DNA of 64,000 nucleotides from Pseudomonadota bacterium (GTDB taxonomy: Bacteria > Pseudomonadota > Gammaproteobacteria > Xanthomonadales > Xanthomonadaceae), in assembly GCA_023419315.1 (NCBI GenBank), contig JAEZYE010000059.1, positions 1-64,000 on the forward strand, given 5' to 3'. A model generated the notes under the pieces. That model was not told the origin of the DNA. It made no database searches and was given only the letters and a program-made list of their open reading frames with translations. Of this stretch, positions 1 to 8,749 are shown piece by piece (position 1 is the first letter of the stretch; each line of letters starts with the position of its first letter). The translations under genes and the position numbers were made by a program.

Positions 1-702
1 CCCGAGGACGAAGTCGGCGAACTGGCGAAGGCGCTGGACGACTATTCCGATCGCCTCACTGAAGTCGTGCAGCGCGATCGGGAATTCAACGCGGACGTCA
101 GCCACGAACTGCGCACGCCGCTGGCGATCATCCGCGGCTCGGTCGAACTGTTGCTGTCGCGTCCGGATCTCGACGACAAGACCCGCACGCGTATCCTGCG
201 TATCCAGCGCGCCGAGCAGCAGTGCACGGATCTGATCAGCGCATTGCTGCTGCTGTCACGCAGCGAACGCGGGCATGGCAACACGGACGTTGCCCGCGTC
301 TGCGAACAGCTGCTGGACGCCCACCGCGCGCAGCTTGGCGGCAAGCCGCTGGTGCTGCGGGTGGAAGGCGAATGCGGCGTCACCGTGGATGCGCCGGAAG
401 CCGCGCTGTCGGTCGCGCTGGGCAACCTCATCGGCAACGCGGTGAAGTACACGCCGGAAGGCGAAGTCGTGGTGCGCCTGTTGCCCAACGCAGTGGAGGT
501 GATCGATTCGGGGCCGGGACTCAGCCGCGAAGACGCATCCCGACTGTTCGAACGCGGCTACCGCGGCACCCATGCAGGCCATTCACAGGGCGGCGGCATC
601 GGCTTGTCGATCGTCAGCCGGCTGTGTGCGCTGTACGGCTGGCAGGTGGATGTGCGTCCCGGCGAATCGCGTGGCGTGATCGCCACATTGCGGCTGGGCT
701 GA
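1..702 (+). CDS. Sensor histidine kinase, C-terminal part (5' truncated by window edge)
   Basis: The frame is open from base 1, so the N-terminus lies outside the window. Codons 1-24 look like the end of a HAMP or linker helix. The DHp H-box SHELRTPL follows, with the phospho-accepting His at codon 35 (bases 103-105). The ATPase domain shows an N-box (LIGNAVKYTPEG), a G1 box (DSGPGL) and a G2 box (GGGIGLSIV). It is therefore a complete transmitter domain that autophosphorylates and passes phosphate to a response regulator, which presumably lies upstream. The sensed signal cannot be told from this part. It converges with the next gene across a short hairpin. Confidence 0.9.
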   Translation, partial: PEDEVGELAKALDDYSDRLTEVVQRDREFNADVSHELRTPLAIIRGSVELLLSRPDLDDKTRTRILRIQRAEQQCTDLISALLLLSRSERGHGNTDVARVCEQLLDAHRAQLGGKPLVLRVEGECGVTVDAPEAALSVALGNLIGNAVKYTPEGEVVVRLLPNAVEVIDSGPGLSREDASRLFERGYRGTHAGHSQGGGIGLSIVSRLCALYGWQVDVRPGESRGVIATLRLG

Positions 703-718
703 GGCGCATCGCATCCAT

Positions 719-739
719 CTGGATCACAGCGTGATCCAG
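719..739. terminator. Convergent hairpin, possible bidirectional terminator
   Basis: CTGGATCAC / GTGATCCAG form a 9-bp stem with a 3-base loop. It lies between the end of the histidine kinase and the end of the leftward gene, overlapping the latter's stop codon. There is no T-tract on either side, so its terminator function is inferred from position only. Confidence 0.35.
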
Positions 740-1296
740 AAGCACTGATAGGCCCGCCGCAGACCGAGGACCGTGCGCGAAGGCGTGGCGCTGTTGCGCA
801 GCGTCTGCTCCAGCCGAAGTGCGACCGGTCGCTGCGGTACGGTTTGCGGATAGTAGCCATCTGCATTGCCGTCGATCACGTTGCCGTCGGCATCGGTGAT
901 CGCTGCGGCCGGCCGGACCGGCACGATATCCACGAGCGGACGTTCGACAATCCTTTCCAGCTGATCCAGCACGCGGTTGGCGGTGCGGTCGGAAACACCA
1001 TTCCAGTAGTAGATGCCGGCCAGCCGGTTGACGTCACGCGCGTCGACGGCACTGGTGATCTGCTGCACCAGATCGCGCAACGTGCGCGAACACGTGCCGC
1101 GATACAGCGCGCCGCCCGAAATGCTGGATGCATCGGCCGACGGCAGCCGGTCCATCGCGCCCAGATCCTCGCAACGCTTGTCGGTGTAGACGGTTTCGCC
1201 CGTCATCGTCGTGCACCGCTGTACGTCCTGGGCATGCGACGGCAACGGCAGGGCGGCCGGCAATGCCAGGACGGGAAGCAAACAGAGTGCGCGCAT
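724..1296 (-). CDS. Small secreted protein with DUF4124-like N-terminus
   Basis: 190 residues. Residues 1-22 form a clear Sec signal peptide (hydrophobic core, cleavage after SHA). The mature start RCTTMTGETVYTDKRC resembles the DUF4124-type region found in many periplasmic proteins of proteobacteria, with a Cys pair spaced as in that family. The rest is mixed alpha/beta with two further Cys residues and matches no enzyme motif I know. It stands alone between the kinase and metF, both more than 20 bases away. Periplasmic location is well supported; function is unknown. Confidence 0.65.
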   Translation of the reverse strand: MRALCLLPVLALPAALPLPSHAQDVQRCTTMTGETVYTDKRCEDLGAMDRLPSADASSISGGALYRGTCSRTLRDLVQQITSAVDARDVNRLAGIYYWNGVSDRTANRVLDQLERIVERPLVDIVPVRPAAAITDADGNVIDGNADGYYPQTVPQRPVALRLEQTLRNSATPSRTVLGLRRAYQCFWITL

Positions 1297-1382
1297 CGGC
1301 GCAGACTAGCGCGACGCTGGTGAGGAAGTCATTGCCGGAAGTCGCGTTTCACCATCGCCATGCCCGGAAGGCAGGGCGTACT

Positions 1383-2219
1383 TCAGGCGGCCTCGTGGCC
1401 GAGCCGCGAAAGCACGGCCTGGGTCGGCTTGGCCAGGTTCAACGTGTAGAAGTGCAATGCCGGTGCGCCACCGGCGACGAGTTGTTCGCACAGCCGTGCG
1501 ACCACATCGGCGCCGAACTCGCGGATGCTGTCGGCGTCATCGCCGAACGCCTGCATGCGCTTGCCGATCCAGCGCGGGATCTCCGCGCCGCAAGCTTCGG
1601 AGAAACGGCGGAGCTGGGAGAAATTGGAGATCGGCATGATGCCGGGCACGATCGGAATGGTGATGCCGAGCTTGCGTGTCGCATCGACGAAGTGGAAATA
1701 CGCGTCCGCGTTGTAGAAATACTGCGTGATCGCGCCGTCGGCGCCGGCATCGACCTTCTGCTTGAAGTACTTCAGGTCGCTCAACGCATCCTCGGACTGC
1801 GGATGGGTTTCCGGATAGCAGCCCACTTCGATATGGAAGGTGTCGCCATGCTCCTCGCGGATGAAGGCGATGAGCTCCGATGCATAGCGCAGGTCGCCCG
1901 GATGGCCCATGCCCGATGGCAGATCGCCGCGCAGCGCGACGATGCGCTTGCAGCCGATCGCGCGATAGAGCTTGAGCAGTTCGCGGATTTCCTCGCGGCT
2001 GCCGCCGACGCAGGACAGATGCGGCGCGGCGGCGAAACCGTGCTTCTGGTTGAGGTGGCGTACGGTCTCCGACGTGTAGCTCAGTGTCGAGCCGCCCGCC
2101 CCGAACGTGCAGGACACGTATTCCGGCGCGTAGGCCTTCAGTTTTTCCGCGGTGCGGTCCAACTGCGCGCGCTGATCATCGGTCTTGGGGGGATAGAACT
2201 CGAAGCTGAGCGAAGTCAT
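1383..2219 (-). CDS. metF: 5,10-methylenetetrahydrofolate reductase
   Basis: 278 residues, usual length for bacterial MetF. It reduces 5,10-methylene-THF to 5-methyl-THF with FAD and NADH, giving the methyl group for methionine synthesis. The N-terminal SFEFYPPK carries the Glu (residue 7) equivalent to the catalytic Glu of E. coli MetF. TFGAGGS, ALRGDLP and QYFYNAD are the FAD/folate-site segments of the TIM barrel. The ATG at 2219 has no good Shine-Dalgarno sequence but follows a stable leader hairpin. In many relatives metF sits beside ahcY; here 4.8 kb of other genes and a strong ahcY terminator separate them, so metF probably uses its own promoter. Confidence 0.96.
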   Translation of the reverse strand: MTSLSFEFYPPKTDDQRAQLDRTAEKLKAYAPEYVSCTFGAGGSTLSYTSETVRHLNQKHGFAAAPHLSCVGGSREEIRELLKLYRAIGCKRIVALRGDLPSGMGHPGDLRYASELIAFIREEHGDTFHIEVGCYPETHPQSEDALSDLKYFKQKVDAGADGAITQYFYNADAYFHFVDATRKLGITIPIVPGIMPISNFSQLRRFSEACGAEIPRWIGKRMQAFGDDADSIREFGADVVARLCEQLVAGGAPALHFYTLNLAKPTQAVLSRLGHEAA

Positions 2220-2253
2220 AAGGCACGGCCGTCGGTGAACGGCCGGGAGTATA
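2220..2253 (-). promoter_or_regulatory. metF promoter -10 and leader hairpin
   Basis: On the minus strand a good -10 box TATACT lies at 2253-2248, without a clear -35. Between it and the metF ATG lies an inverted repeat CGGCCGT...ACGGCCG, leaving only a few bases before the start codon. The leader has no obvious Shine-Dalgarno sequence. The hairpin may affect translation, but it fits no riboswitch class I recognise. Confidence 0.4.
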
Positions 2254-2284
2254 TCTCTTCATCGCGATGGAAGGAACTAAGGCG

Positions 2285-3577
2285 TCAGTCCGCCAGAAGC
2301 TCGATGGTCATGCGACCGGCCTGGATGTCTTCGGCCAGGAAGAAGGGGAAATCCGATTGCCAGACGCCGCCCGCCACCACGGAGGCGTATTCGCCAATCC
2401 GCTCGCCCTGCGCCGTGACCAGCGCCCAGCGCTGGAGTTCGCCGTCGGAGCGGGAGGCGCTGCGCGCGCCGACCCCCATGTGCCCGACGTTGCTGCCGAC
2501 ATGGAAGTGCTCGGTGTTCCAGCGGATGGGTGCGTGGGCGGGGAACGGACGGGCTTCAAGGAAGCCGAACAGATCATCGTGCTGCAGCACACTCTGGCGG
2601 ACCGTCGGCCACAGGCATTCGCGCAGGAAATGCTGATCGACGAAGCGTCCCCGGTCGTTTGCCCGCGCCATGAATGCGCGGATTGATTCGGCGACGCCCT
2701 GCAGCGCGCCCGTGCACCCGCCCCACATCCCGGCGAGCAGCAACTCGGTATGCGTGAAGTAGTCGCGCATGTGATGGAACCAGTACGGGCTGCGCTGCCA
2801 TTCGTGGACCGCGGCCTGCTCACGCTCGGACAGCAGCGAATCGGCATCACGAATCAGGAAGCGCTGCACCGTCGGATCATCCACCACCAGAAAGCGCCAC
2901 ATCAGCGGATGGATGTCGCGGTGTGCTGTCCGTGCGATGTCGATGACGTCCGCACCGGCCGCCCGCAACCGAGCGCCGACATGCTGCGGCACACTGTCAT
3001 CGAGATAGACGCGGCAGGTCCATTCGGGAAATAGATCACGCGCCACGTCCGCGTTCTTCACCATCGTCTCGCAGTAGCGCGGGTTGGCACCGAACAGGCT
3101 GTAGGCGATGACGTTGCGCGAAGGTTGCCGGGCGTCGAAAGGCGCAGGCGGCCCGGAAAGCGGATGTCCGGCGGCCGCGCCATGCTGCGCGTCAGCGCGC
3201 GCGAGCGAGCACAGCCCGTAGTTGCGGACCGCAGCGAAATCGCCGAGCCAGCCGCAGACTTCGGTCAGGCCATCCAGCCACGTGGCGCTGGCCTGCTGCT
3301 GCATCGCAGGCGGTGAATGCCATATCTTCAGGTAGACCGCATGCGCCTCCTCATGCCGGCCTGCACGCATCAGGCAGAACGCGTAGTCGGACAGCACGGC
3401 CATGTGGCCCGGAATGAGTTTCAGGGCCTGTTCGGCCAACTGGCTGCCCAAGGCATGGTCCTGTGCAGCGAGTGCCGCCTTGAAGCGCGAGGCGAGTTCA
3501 AGGAACTTCTGTTGCAGGGCCGCGGAAGGCATTTGCGTCCGGTTGTGCGTGCCGCGAGGCCGGTGGTTTTTTTTCAT
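2285..3577 (-). CDS. TPR-containing glycosyltransferase-like protein
   Basis: 430 residues from the ATG at 3577, chosen because GGAG lies 8 bases upstream; the frame stays open further upstream without a better site. Residues about 21-110 are helical and resemble one or two tetratricopeptide units (ALKLIPGHMAVLSDYAFCLMRAG). From about residue 154 a second domain begins like nucleotide-sugar transferases (NVIAYSLFGANPRYCET), with a DxD-type motif IRDADS at 243-247 that could bind a metal-sugar nucleotide. No signal peptide. The start codon is followed by eight A residues, a slippage-prone tract. Acceptor and sugar are unknown; the glycosyltransferase call is inference. Confidence 0.6.
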   Translation of the reverse strand: MKKNHRPRGTHNRTQMPSAALQQKFLELASRFKAALAAQDHALGSQLAEQALKLIPGHMAVLSDYAFCLMRAGRHEEAHAVYLKIWHSPPAMQQQASATWLDGLTEVCGWLGDFAAVRNYGLCSLARADAQHGAAAGHPLSGPPAPFDARQPSRNVIAYSLFGANPRYCETMVKNADVARDLFPEWTCRVYLDDSVPQHVGARLRAAGADVIDIARTAHRDIHPLMWRFLVVDDPTVQRFLIRDADSLLSEREQAAVHEWQRSPYWFHHMRDYFTHTELLLAGMWGGCTGALQGVAESIRAFMARANDRGRFVDQHFLRECLWPTVRQSVLQHDDLFGFLEARPFPAHAPIRWNTEHFHVGSNVGHMGVGARSASRSDGELQRWALVTAQGERIGEYASVVAGGVWQSDFPFFLAEDIQAGRMTIELLAD

Positions 3578-3982
3578 GTCGAGCTCCGTCCGTCGAAGGG
3601 CTGCATGACCGGATCGGGTTTCCCGGGCGTGCTGTCTGCAGGCCGGGCAAGGCGGCATGCAGCGATCAGCAGATCGGGTCGAAACGGTTCATGGCCGCTG
3701 CACTGTAGTGGCCGGCCTCCGCCTTCTGAATCGGAAGAGTCTGATCCTGGGCTGTCGCGCAGGCATACGCGGCGCTGCGAGCGCATGACGCCGGAGTGTC
3801 GGGACTGGCGTTGCGCACGTCCTCTTCATCATCGACGGGAACGAGAAGGTCCGGAGCGCGCAAGGAAGCTGCAGCTTGCTCGTGCGATGGCTGCCGGATT
3901 AGATGCCAGCCCCCGCGACAGGGAGCCGGCTCCGACGAAACGTGCGGGACGATGTGTTTCGCGACGGACGGAACCGTCGCAA
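3578..3982. other. Gap of about 400 bases without a convincing gene
   Basis: This stretch separates the leftward glycosyltransferase-like gene from the leftward small lipoprotein gene. A leftward frame at 3666-3986 could start at a TTG overlapping the lipoprotein stop, but its composition and lack of recognisable sequence argue against it. I see no tRNA, repeat or clear regulatory RNA. Confidence 0.5.
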
Positions 3983-4102
3983 TCAACGTTGCGGTGAGTT
4001 CTGCGTCTGTGGCGTGGTGTCGTTGTTGTCACGGCATCCGCTGAACGCCGCGCATGCAGCGATGGCGCACAGCAGGACGATGACGCTGAATCTGGTTTTC
4101 AT
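3983..4102 (-). CDS. Very small predicted lipoprotein (39 aa)
   Basis: ATG at 4102, TGA at 3985-3983. The product begins MKTRFSVIVLL, continues with a hydrophobic Ala-rich segment and reaches a lipobox AFSGC with Cys23. The mature peptide is only about 17 residues, polar, and rich in Asn, Gln and Thr. This is the architecture of entericidin-like small lipoproteins, which are anchored in the envelope and often stress-induced. It sits beside a block of stress-type genes. The Shine-Dalgarno sequence is weak, so expression is uncertain. A small lipoprotein fits best; no homologue is claimed. Confidence 0.5.
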   Translation of the reverse strand: MKTRFSVIVLLCAIAACAAFSGCRDNNDTTPQTQNSPQR

Positions 4103-4381
4103 GGCGTAGCCCGATCATCTGTGGGGATTGCAGGATCGCGAACCGCGGGTCAAGAGCATGTTCGCAATCTCGACCACTGCGTCGCCTGTGTTGCCGCGGT
4201 CGCTCGCACATCCTGCTCACTCCACGACGACTACGGTGGAAACCGGGATGGATCAACTGCATCTGAAGCGGCACTCGCATTTGCTCCAGCAAATATCTGG
4301 AAAACACTCGAAAACAGTCTGCCGACTGTGTAGCACGCCATTCCGCTCGCAACATCCATATACAGCACAGAGGAAACGGCA

Positions 4382-4699
4382 ATGGCCAACCAACAGAACC
4401 AGAACCAGAACCAGAATCAAGGTGGCAACAACGATCGTCGCGGCTTCGCGGGCATGGATCCGGAGAAGCAGCGCGAAATCGCCAGCGAAGGTGGACGTGC
4501 TTCGCACGAAAGCGGCAATGCCCATGAGTTCACCTCCGAGGAAGCACGCGAAGCCGGCCGGAAAGGCGGCGAAGCCAGCGGCGGCAACCAGAGCGGAAAC
4601 CAGGGGGGCGGCAACCAGGGCGGAAACCAGGAAGGCGGTAACCAAGGTGGCAACCAGGGTGGAAACCAAGGCGGCAATCGCGGTGGCAACAACGGGTGA
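4382..4699 (+). CDS. KGG-motif stress-induced hydrophilic protein
   Basis: 105 residues, extremely hydrophilic, no membrane segment. AGAGGA precedes the ATG by about 8 bases. Residues 20-43 (RGFAGMDPEKQREIASEGG) and 50-67 (FTSEEAREAGRKGGEAS) are two copies of the KGG/Con-10 motif found in YciG, GsiB and similar proteins, which accumulate in starvation, osmotic or desiccation stress and are thought to behave as disordered hydrophilins. The N-terminus is an Asn-Gln run and the C-terminal 40 residues are repeated GGNQ units. It heads a rightward group with the DUF4142 and BON genes. Family call is firm; the protective role is inferred from the family. Confidence 0.85.
   Translation: MANQQNQNQNQNQGGNNDRRGFAGMDPEKQREIASEGGRASHESGNAHEFTSEEAREAGRKGGEASGGNQSGNQGGGNQGGNQEGGNQGGNQGGNQGGNRGGNNG
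4580..4698 (+). repeat. Imperfect 12-base tandem repeat encoding GGNQ units
   Basis: About ten degenerate copies of a unit like GGCGGCAACCAG encode Gly-Gly-Asn-Gln inside the KGG gene. A second, six-base repeat (AACCAG) encodes the Asn-Gln run near 4394-4418. Third positions vary between copies, which suggests an older array kept by selection on the protein rather than a recent expansion. Confidence 0.75.
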
Positions 4700-4798
4700 T
4701 ATCGGCACCCGAGGAACAGGGCAGGCACGGTGCCTGCCCTGACTTTGCCGGGCCCGCGGCGCAAGCGGGCCCGCATCCATGCGACAAGGAGAACTCCC

Positions 4799-5584
4799 AT
4801 GAAAAAATTCTGCGGAACGGTGCTGGCGGCTGCGATCGTGATCGCGTTGCCGGCGTGCAGGAACGATGCGCCGGCCGGCACCGAAACCACCTCCACCGGG
4901 GAAGGCGCGGCAATGGCGCCGACTGATCCGGCCACCACTGCGGACGCAACCTCGACGGCCGCCGACGCGGACACCGCCACGACCTCTACGGATGCGACCG
5001 GCACCGGCGCCACGGCAGGCGGAACCACGGCGGATGCACAGGGCGACATGGGCGGCGGCATTCAGGACGGTACGCAACCCGATGCAACGCCGGCCGGCAC
5101 GGCAGGCATGCCGGCTGGAACAGGCGAACGCGGCGCGCTGGGCGTACTGAATGCCATCAACGATCACGAGATCGCGGCGGGCCGGCAGGCACTCGACAAG
5201 AAGGTCAAGGGCAAAGTGGCGGACTACGCGCGCATGATGATTGACGAGCACGGCAAGAACCGCGAGCAGACGCTGGCACTCAAGCCCGATGCAGACAGCG
5301 CCGATGCGCAGGCGCAGAAGCGCAAGGGCGAGGCGGAACTGCGCGAGCTCGGCGGCAAGCAGGGACAGGAATACGAGCGCGCCTATGTGCAGGCCATGAT
5401 TTCCGGACACACCGAAGCGCTCTCGGCGCTTGATCAGAAGCTTTTGCCGGCGGTGACCAGCGATCCCGCAAAAGCCCATCTGAAGCGCACCCGCGAGCAC
5501 GTGGCGCACCATCTCGAACTGGCCAAGGCGCTGCAAGCCAATGCCAATGCGGACAGCGGGAAAACCGATGGCGGATCGAACTGA
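4799..5584 (+). CDS. DUF4142 lipoprotein
   Basis: 261 residues from the ATG at 4799, which has a strong AAGGAG upstream. The signal sequence ends in a lipobox ALPAC (Cys20), so the protein is lipid-anchored. Residues 25-110 are a low-complexity Thr/Ala/Gly/Asp linker. The C-terminal 140 residues form a helical DUF4142 domain of the ferritin-like, periplasmic type (LNAINDHEIAAGRQAL, YARMMIDEHGKN, HTEALSALDQKLL), with regularly spaced His and Glu. Members are common in stress islands; no enzymatic activity is established. The next gene's start lies inside its 3' end, which suggests translational coupling. Confidence 0.8.
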   Translation: MKKFCGTVLAAAIVIALPACRNDAPAGTETTSTGEGAAMAPTDPATTADATSTAADADTATTSTDATGTGATAGGTTADAQGDMGGGIQDGTQPDATPAGTAGMPAGTGERGALGVLNAINDHEIAAGRQALDKKVKGKVADYARMMIDEHGKNREQTLALKPDADSADAQAQKRKGEAELRELGGKQGQEYERAYVQAMISGHTEALSALDQKLLPAVTSDPAKAHLKRTREHVAHHLELAKALQANANADSGKTDGGSN

Positions 5585-6329
5585 CCGGCGCGGCACTGCA
5601 ACCGTCAATTCCCGTCGCACGACGAAGCGCGACGGGATCCGCAGTGAACACCAGCACGGCTATGAGTCGTGGAAGGGAACTGACGCGCGACCGCTCCGCG
5701 ATGATCGAGCCGCTTGGCAGAATGTCGCGGAAGCGGAGCGCAACGCGCTGGGTGGGCGTACACAGGCCGCTGCACAGGCACGCGGCGCACGCATGTTCGA
5801 CGATTGGCGTGGAACCACGCGCCCGACGACGGCGGCACGTTGGCGCGGTCCGCCCGCCTATACCGGCTACGACACCACGGGCAAACTCGAGGAATCGGGC
5901 TACGCGGAGCATGGTCGGCACATGCCGGATGCGTCGCATCAGGATGCCGCGACGCGCCCGAGCGGCTCATCGCTTTCGGCCACTGCGTTCCGGCAGCCTC
6001 CGCATCACTACGCAGAAGCGCGACGGGCGAGCTATCGCGGACGCGGGCCGCGCGACTACGCGCGTTCAGACGACCGCATCGCCGAAGACATCCATCATCG
6101 GCTCGCGGCCGATCCGGATGTGGACGCGAGCGACATCGAGTTCTCTGTCGAGAAAGGCTGGGTCCAGCTGCGCGGTACGGTGGCGACACGCGGCGAAAAA
6201 TACCGTGCGGAATTGCTGGCGGCGGATTGCCAGGGCGTCGCGGACGTGCACAACGCCCTCAAGAGGCGCGGTGGCCGCGAGAGCTACGGCTTCCAGGACA
6301 AGCGCGGGCGCGTCGGCCAACGCCAATGA
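5568..6329 (+). CDS. BON-domain protein with long disordered N-terminus
   Basis: 253 residues from the ATG at 5568, which overlaps the DUF4142 gene by 17 bases in another frame. Residues 1-170 are Arg-, His- and Gly-rich, polar and probably disordered. The C-terminal 75 residues are one BON domain (DDRIAEDIHHRLAADPDVD, then WVQLRGTVATRGEK, then VADVHNALKRR), the fold of OsmY-like proteins linked to osmotic shock and membrane contact. No signal peptide is seen, so it may be cytosolic, unlike OsmY. Its position after the KGG and DUF4142 genes supports a stress operon. Confidence 0.75.
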   Translation: MADRTDRRGTATVNSRRTTKRDGIRSEHQHGYESWKGTDARPLRDDRAAWQNVAEAERNALGGRTQAAAQARGARMFDDWRGTTRPTTAARWRGPPAYTGYDTTGKLEESGYAEHGRHMPDASHQDAATRPSGSSLSATAFRQPPHHYAEARRASYRGRGPRDYARSDDRIAEDIHHRLAADPDVDASDIEFSVEKGWVQLRGTVATRGEKYRAELLAADCQGVADVHNALKRRGGRESYGFQDKRGRVGQRQ

Positions 6330-6334
6330 AGCAA

Positions 6335-6356
6335 CGCCCGGACCTCGGTCCGGGCG
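6335..6356. terminator. Convergent hairpin after the BON gene
   Basis: CGCCCGGACC and GGTCCGGGCG form a 10-bp perfect stem just after the BON-gene stop and before the stop of the leftward hemerythrin gene. It has no T-tract, so it is only a probable bidirectional terminator. Confidence 0.5.
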
Positions 6357-6385
6357 CATGTGCATGCTTGCCCGCCGTAGTGGAA

Positions 6386-6907
6386 TCAATGGGTGATGGA
6401 CTTGACCATTCCCTTGACTGCCGCCTTTGCCTTCTCGCCGGCCATCACGATATCGGCGCCATCCGACTGCTTCCAGTTTTCGTAATCTTCGTCCAACTGC
6501 GCCCGCTCGTCGGTCGAGAACAGTTTCTTCGCCATCTTGAACATGGTGGTTTCTTCTTCGGTGGCATGGTGGTCGATGAGTTCACCGAACACCTTGGTAC
6601 GGCCCGCGAACTCGGGCGTGCCCGGCTCGGCCGCATGCACTTCCGGAATGACGGAGTTCTCCACGGCGTGATGTTCGGCCAAAGCCTCGGCATGCGTCTG
6701 GACGCCGTCGCGATCCGCGCGCTCCTTGAATGCGGGATAGAACACCTGTTCTTCCCATTTCGCGTGCGGAATGAGTGCGGCCTCGATCTGCTCGAGCAGG
6801 CTCTGCCGCTTCTTGACGCCGCGGTCGGTGGTTTCTTTCAGCTCGGCGAACAGCGCGCGAAGCTCGTCGTGTTCCTGCTTGAGCGTCTTCAGGATGTCGC
6901 GTTTCAT
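6386..6907 (-). CDS. Hemerythrin HHE-domain protein
   Basis: 173 residues from the ATG at 6907 (AGGT upstream). It is a four-helix protein with the di-iron ligand pattern of hemerythrin-like proteins: H13 in LKQEHDELR, H48 and E52 in IPHAKWEEQVF, H79 or H80 in LAEHHAVEN, and H113 or H114 with E118 in DHHATEEETTMF. Such proteins bind O2 or NO or sense oxidants in the cytosol, and some protect iron-sulphur clusters. It lies downstream of ahcY but behind a strong terminator, so it likely has its own promoter. It belongs with the adjacent stress genes by type, though transcribed the opposite way. Confidence 0.85.
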   Translation of the reverse strand: MKRDILKTLKQEHDELRALFAELKETTDRGVKKRQSLLEQIEAALIPHAKWEEQVFYPAFKERADRDGVQTHAEALAEHHAVENSVIPEVHAAEPGTPEFAGRTKVFGELIDHHATEEETTMFKMAKKLFSTDERAQLDEDYENWKQSDGADIVMAGEKAKAAVKGMVKSITH

Positions 6908-7013
6908 CGTGGTTACCTGCCTTGCGGGTGGGTGGGGAAGTCCAACTTCGCATCGCGTAAGTGCAGACGACGTATACGCGCTGGCCGAGTCCGCAACATG
7001 CAGGACGACAGAG

Positions 7014-7045
7014 CAAAAAAACGGGCGCCGAAGCGCCCGTTTTTC
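7014..7045 (-). terminator. Rho-independent terminator of ahcY
   Basis: On the minus strand ACGGGCGC-TTCG-GCGCCCGT forms an 8-bp stem with a UUCG tetraloop, followed by seven T residues (7021-7015). This is a textbook terminator about 20 bases after the ahcY stop. It should isolate ahcY from the hemerythrin gene and from metF. Confidence 0.92.
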
Positions 7046-7063
7046 CTTCATGCGATCCGCGGA

Positions 7064-8497
<1,434 letters not shown>

Positions 8498-8540
8498 GGT
8501 GTGGCTCCGGAAGTGGGCGAGCGCTGCTCGCATTCTTGAC

Positions 8541-8614
8541 CGGGCGCCGTTACGGAAAAATCCCGGCGAGCCTGGCCGTCCAAACACGGTCGCAGCGCCC
8601 CTCGGCGGGGGCGG
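8541..8614 (-). ncRNA. SAH riboswitch (ahcY leader)
   Basis: On the minus strand the leader contains GCCGAGGGGCGCTGCGACCG, then GGCCAGGCTCGCCGG, then ACGGCGCCC, in the order and spacing of the SAH riboswitch aptamer. The conserved GAGGNGCGCUGC and CCAGGCUCG segments pair as P1/P2, and the 3' GGCGCC can form the pseudoknot with the GGCGC of the 5' part. The aptamer begins about 5 bases after a perfect -10 box and ends about 45 bases before the ahcY ATG. In this class SAH binding turns expression on, which matches the function of the downstream gene. The identification rests on reading; no covariance search was run. Confidence 0.9.
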
Positions 8615-8615
8615 C

Positions 8616-8644
8616 ATTATATCGCTTGTTCCGGATGGACCGAT
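8616..8644 (-). promoter_or_regulatory. ahcY promoter
   Basis: A perfect -10 TATAAT lies on the minus strand at 8621-8616. The -35 region is poor (ATCGGT at 17-base spacing). Transcription from here would start within a few bases of the first riboswitch nucleotide, which supports the assignment. Confidence 0.7.
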
Positions 8645-8749
8645 GAACTGCGGCGCGGGTCGATGGGGTAGGCTTCGGATTGCTGCCCTGCAGCAGCCGG
8701 ACCCGGCCGCCGGGTCTGCCCCACGACCGAACGGAAGCCACGCTCTCGC

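Noticed and set aside
3666..3986. A 106-codon leftward frame after the small lipoprotein
   Set aside because: It needs a TTG start, shows no domain, and its composition is that of translated non-coding DNA.
4121..4333. A 70-codon rightward frame before the KGG gene
   Set aside because: No Shine-Dalgarno sequence and no recognisable sequence; the region is more likely the KGG promoter and leader.
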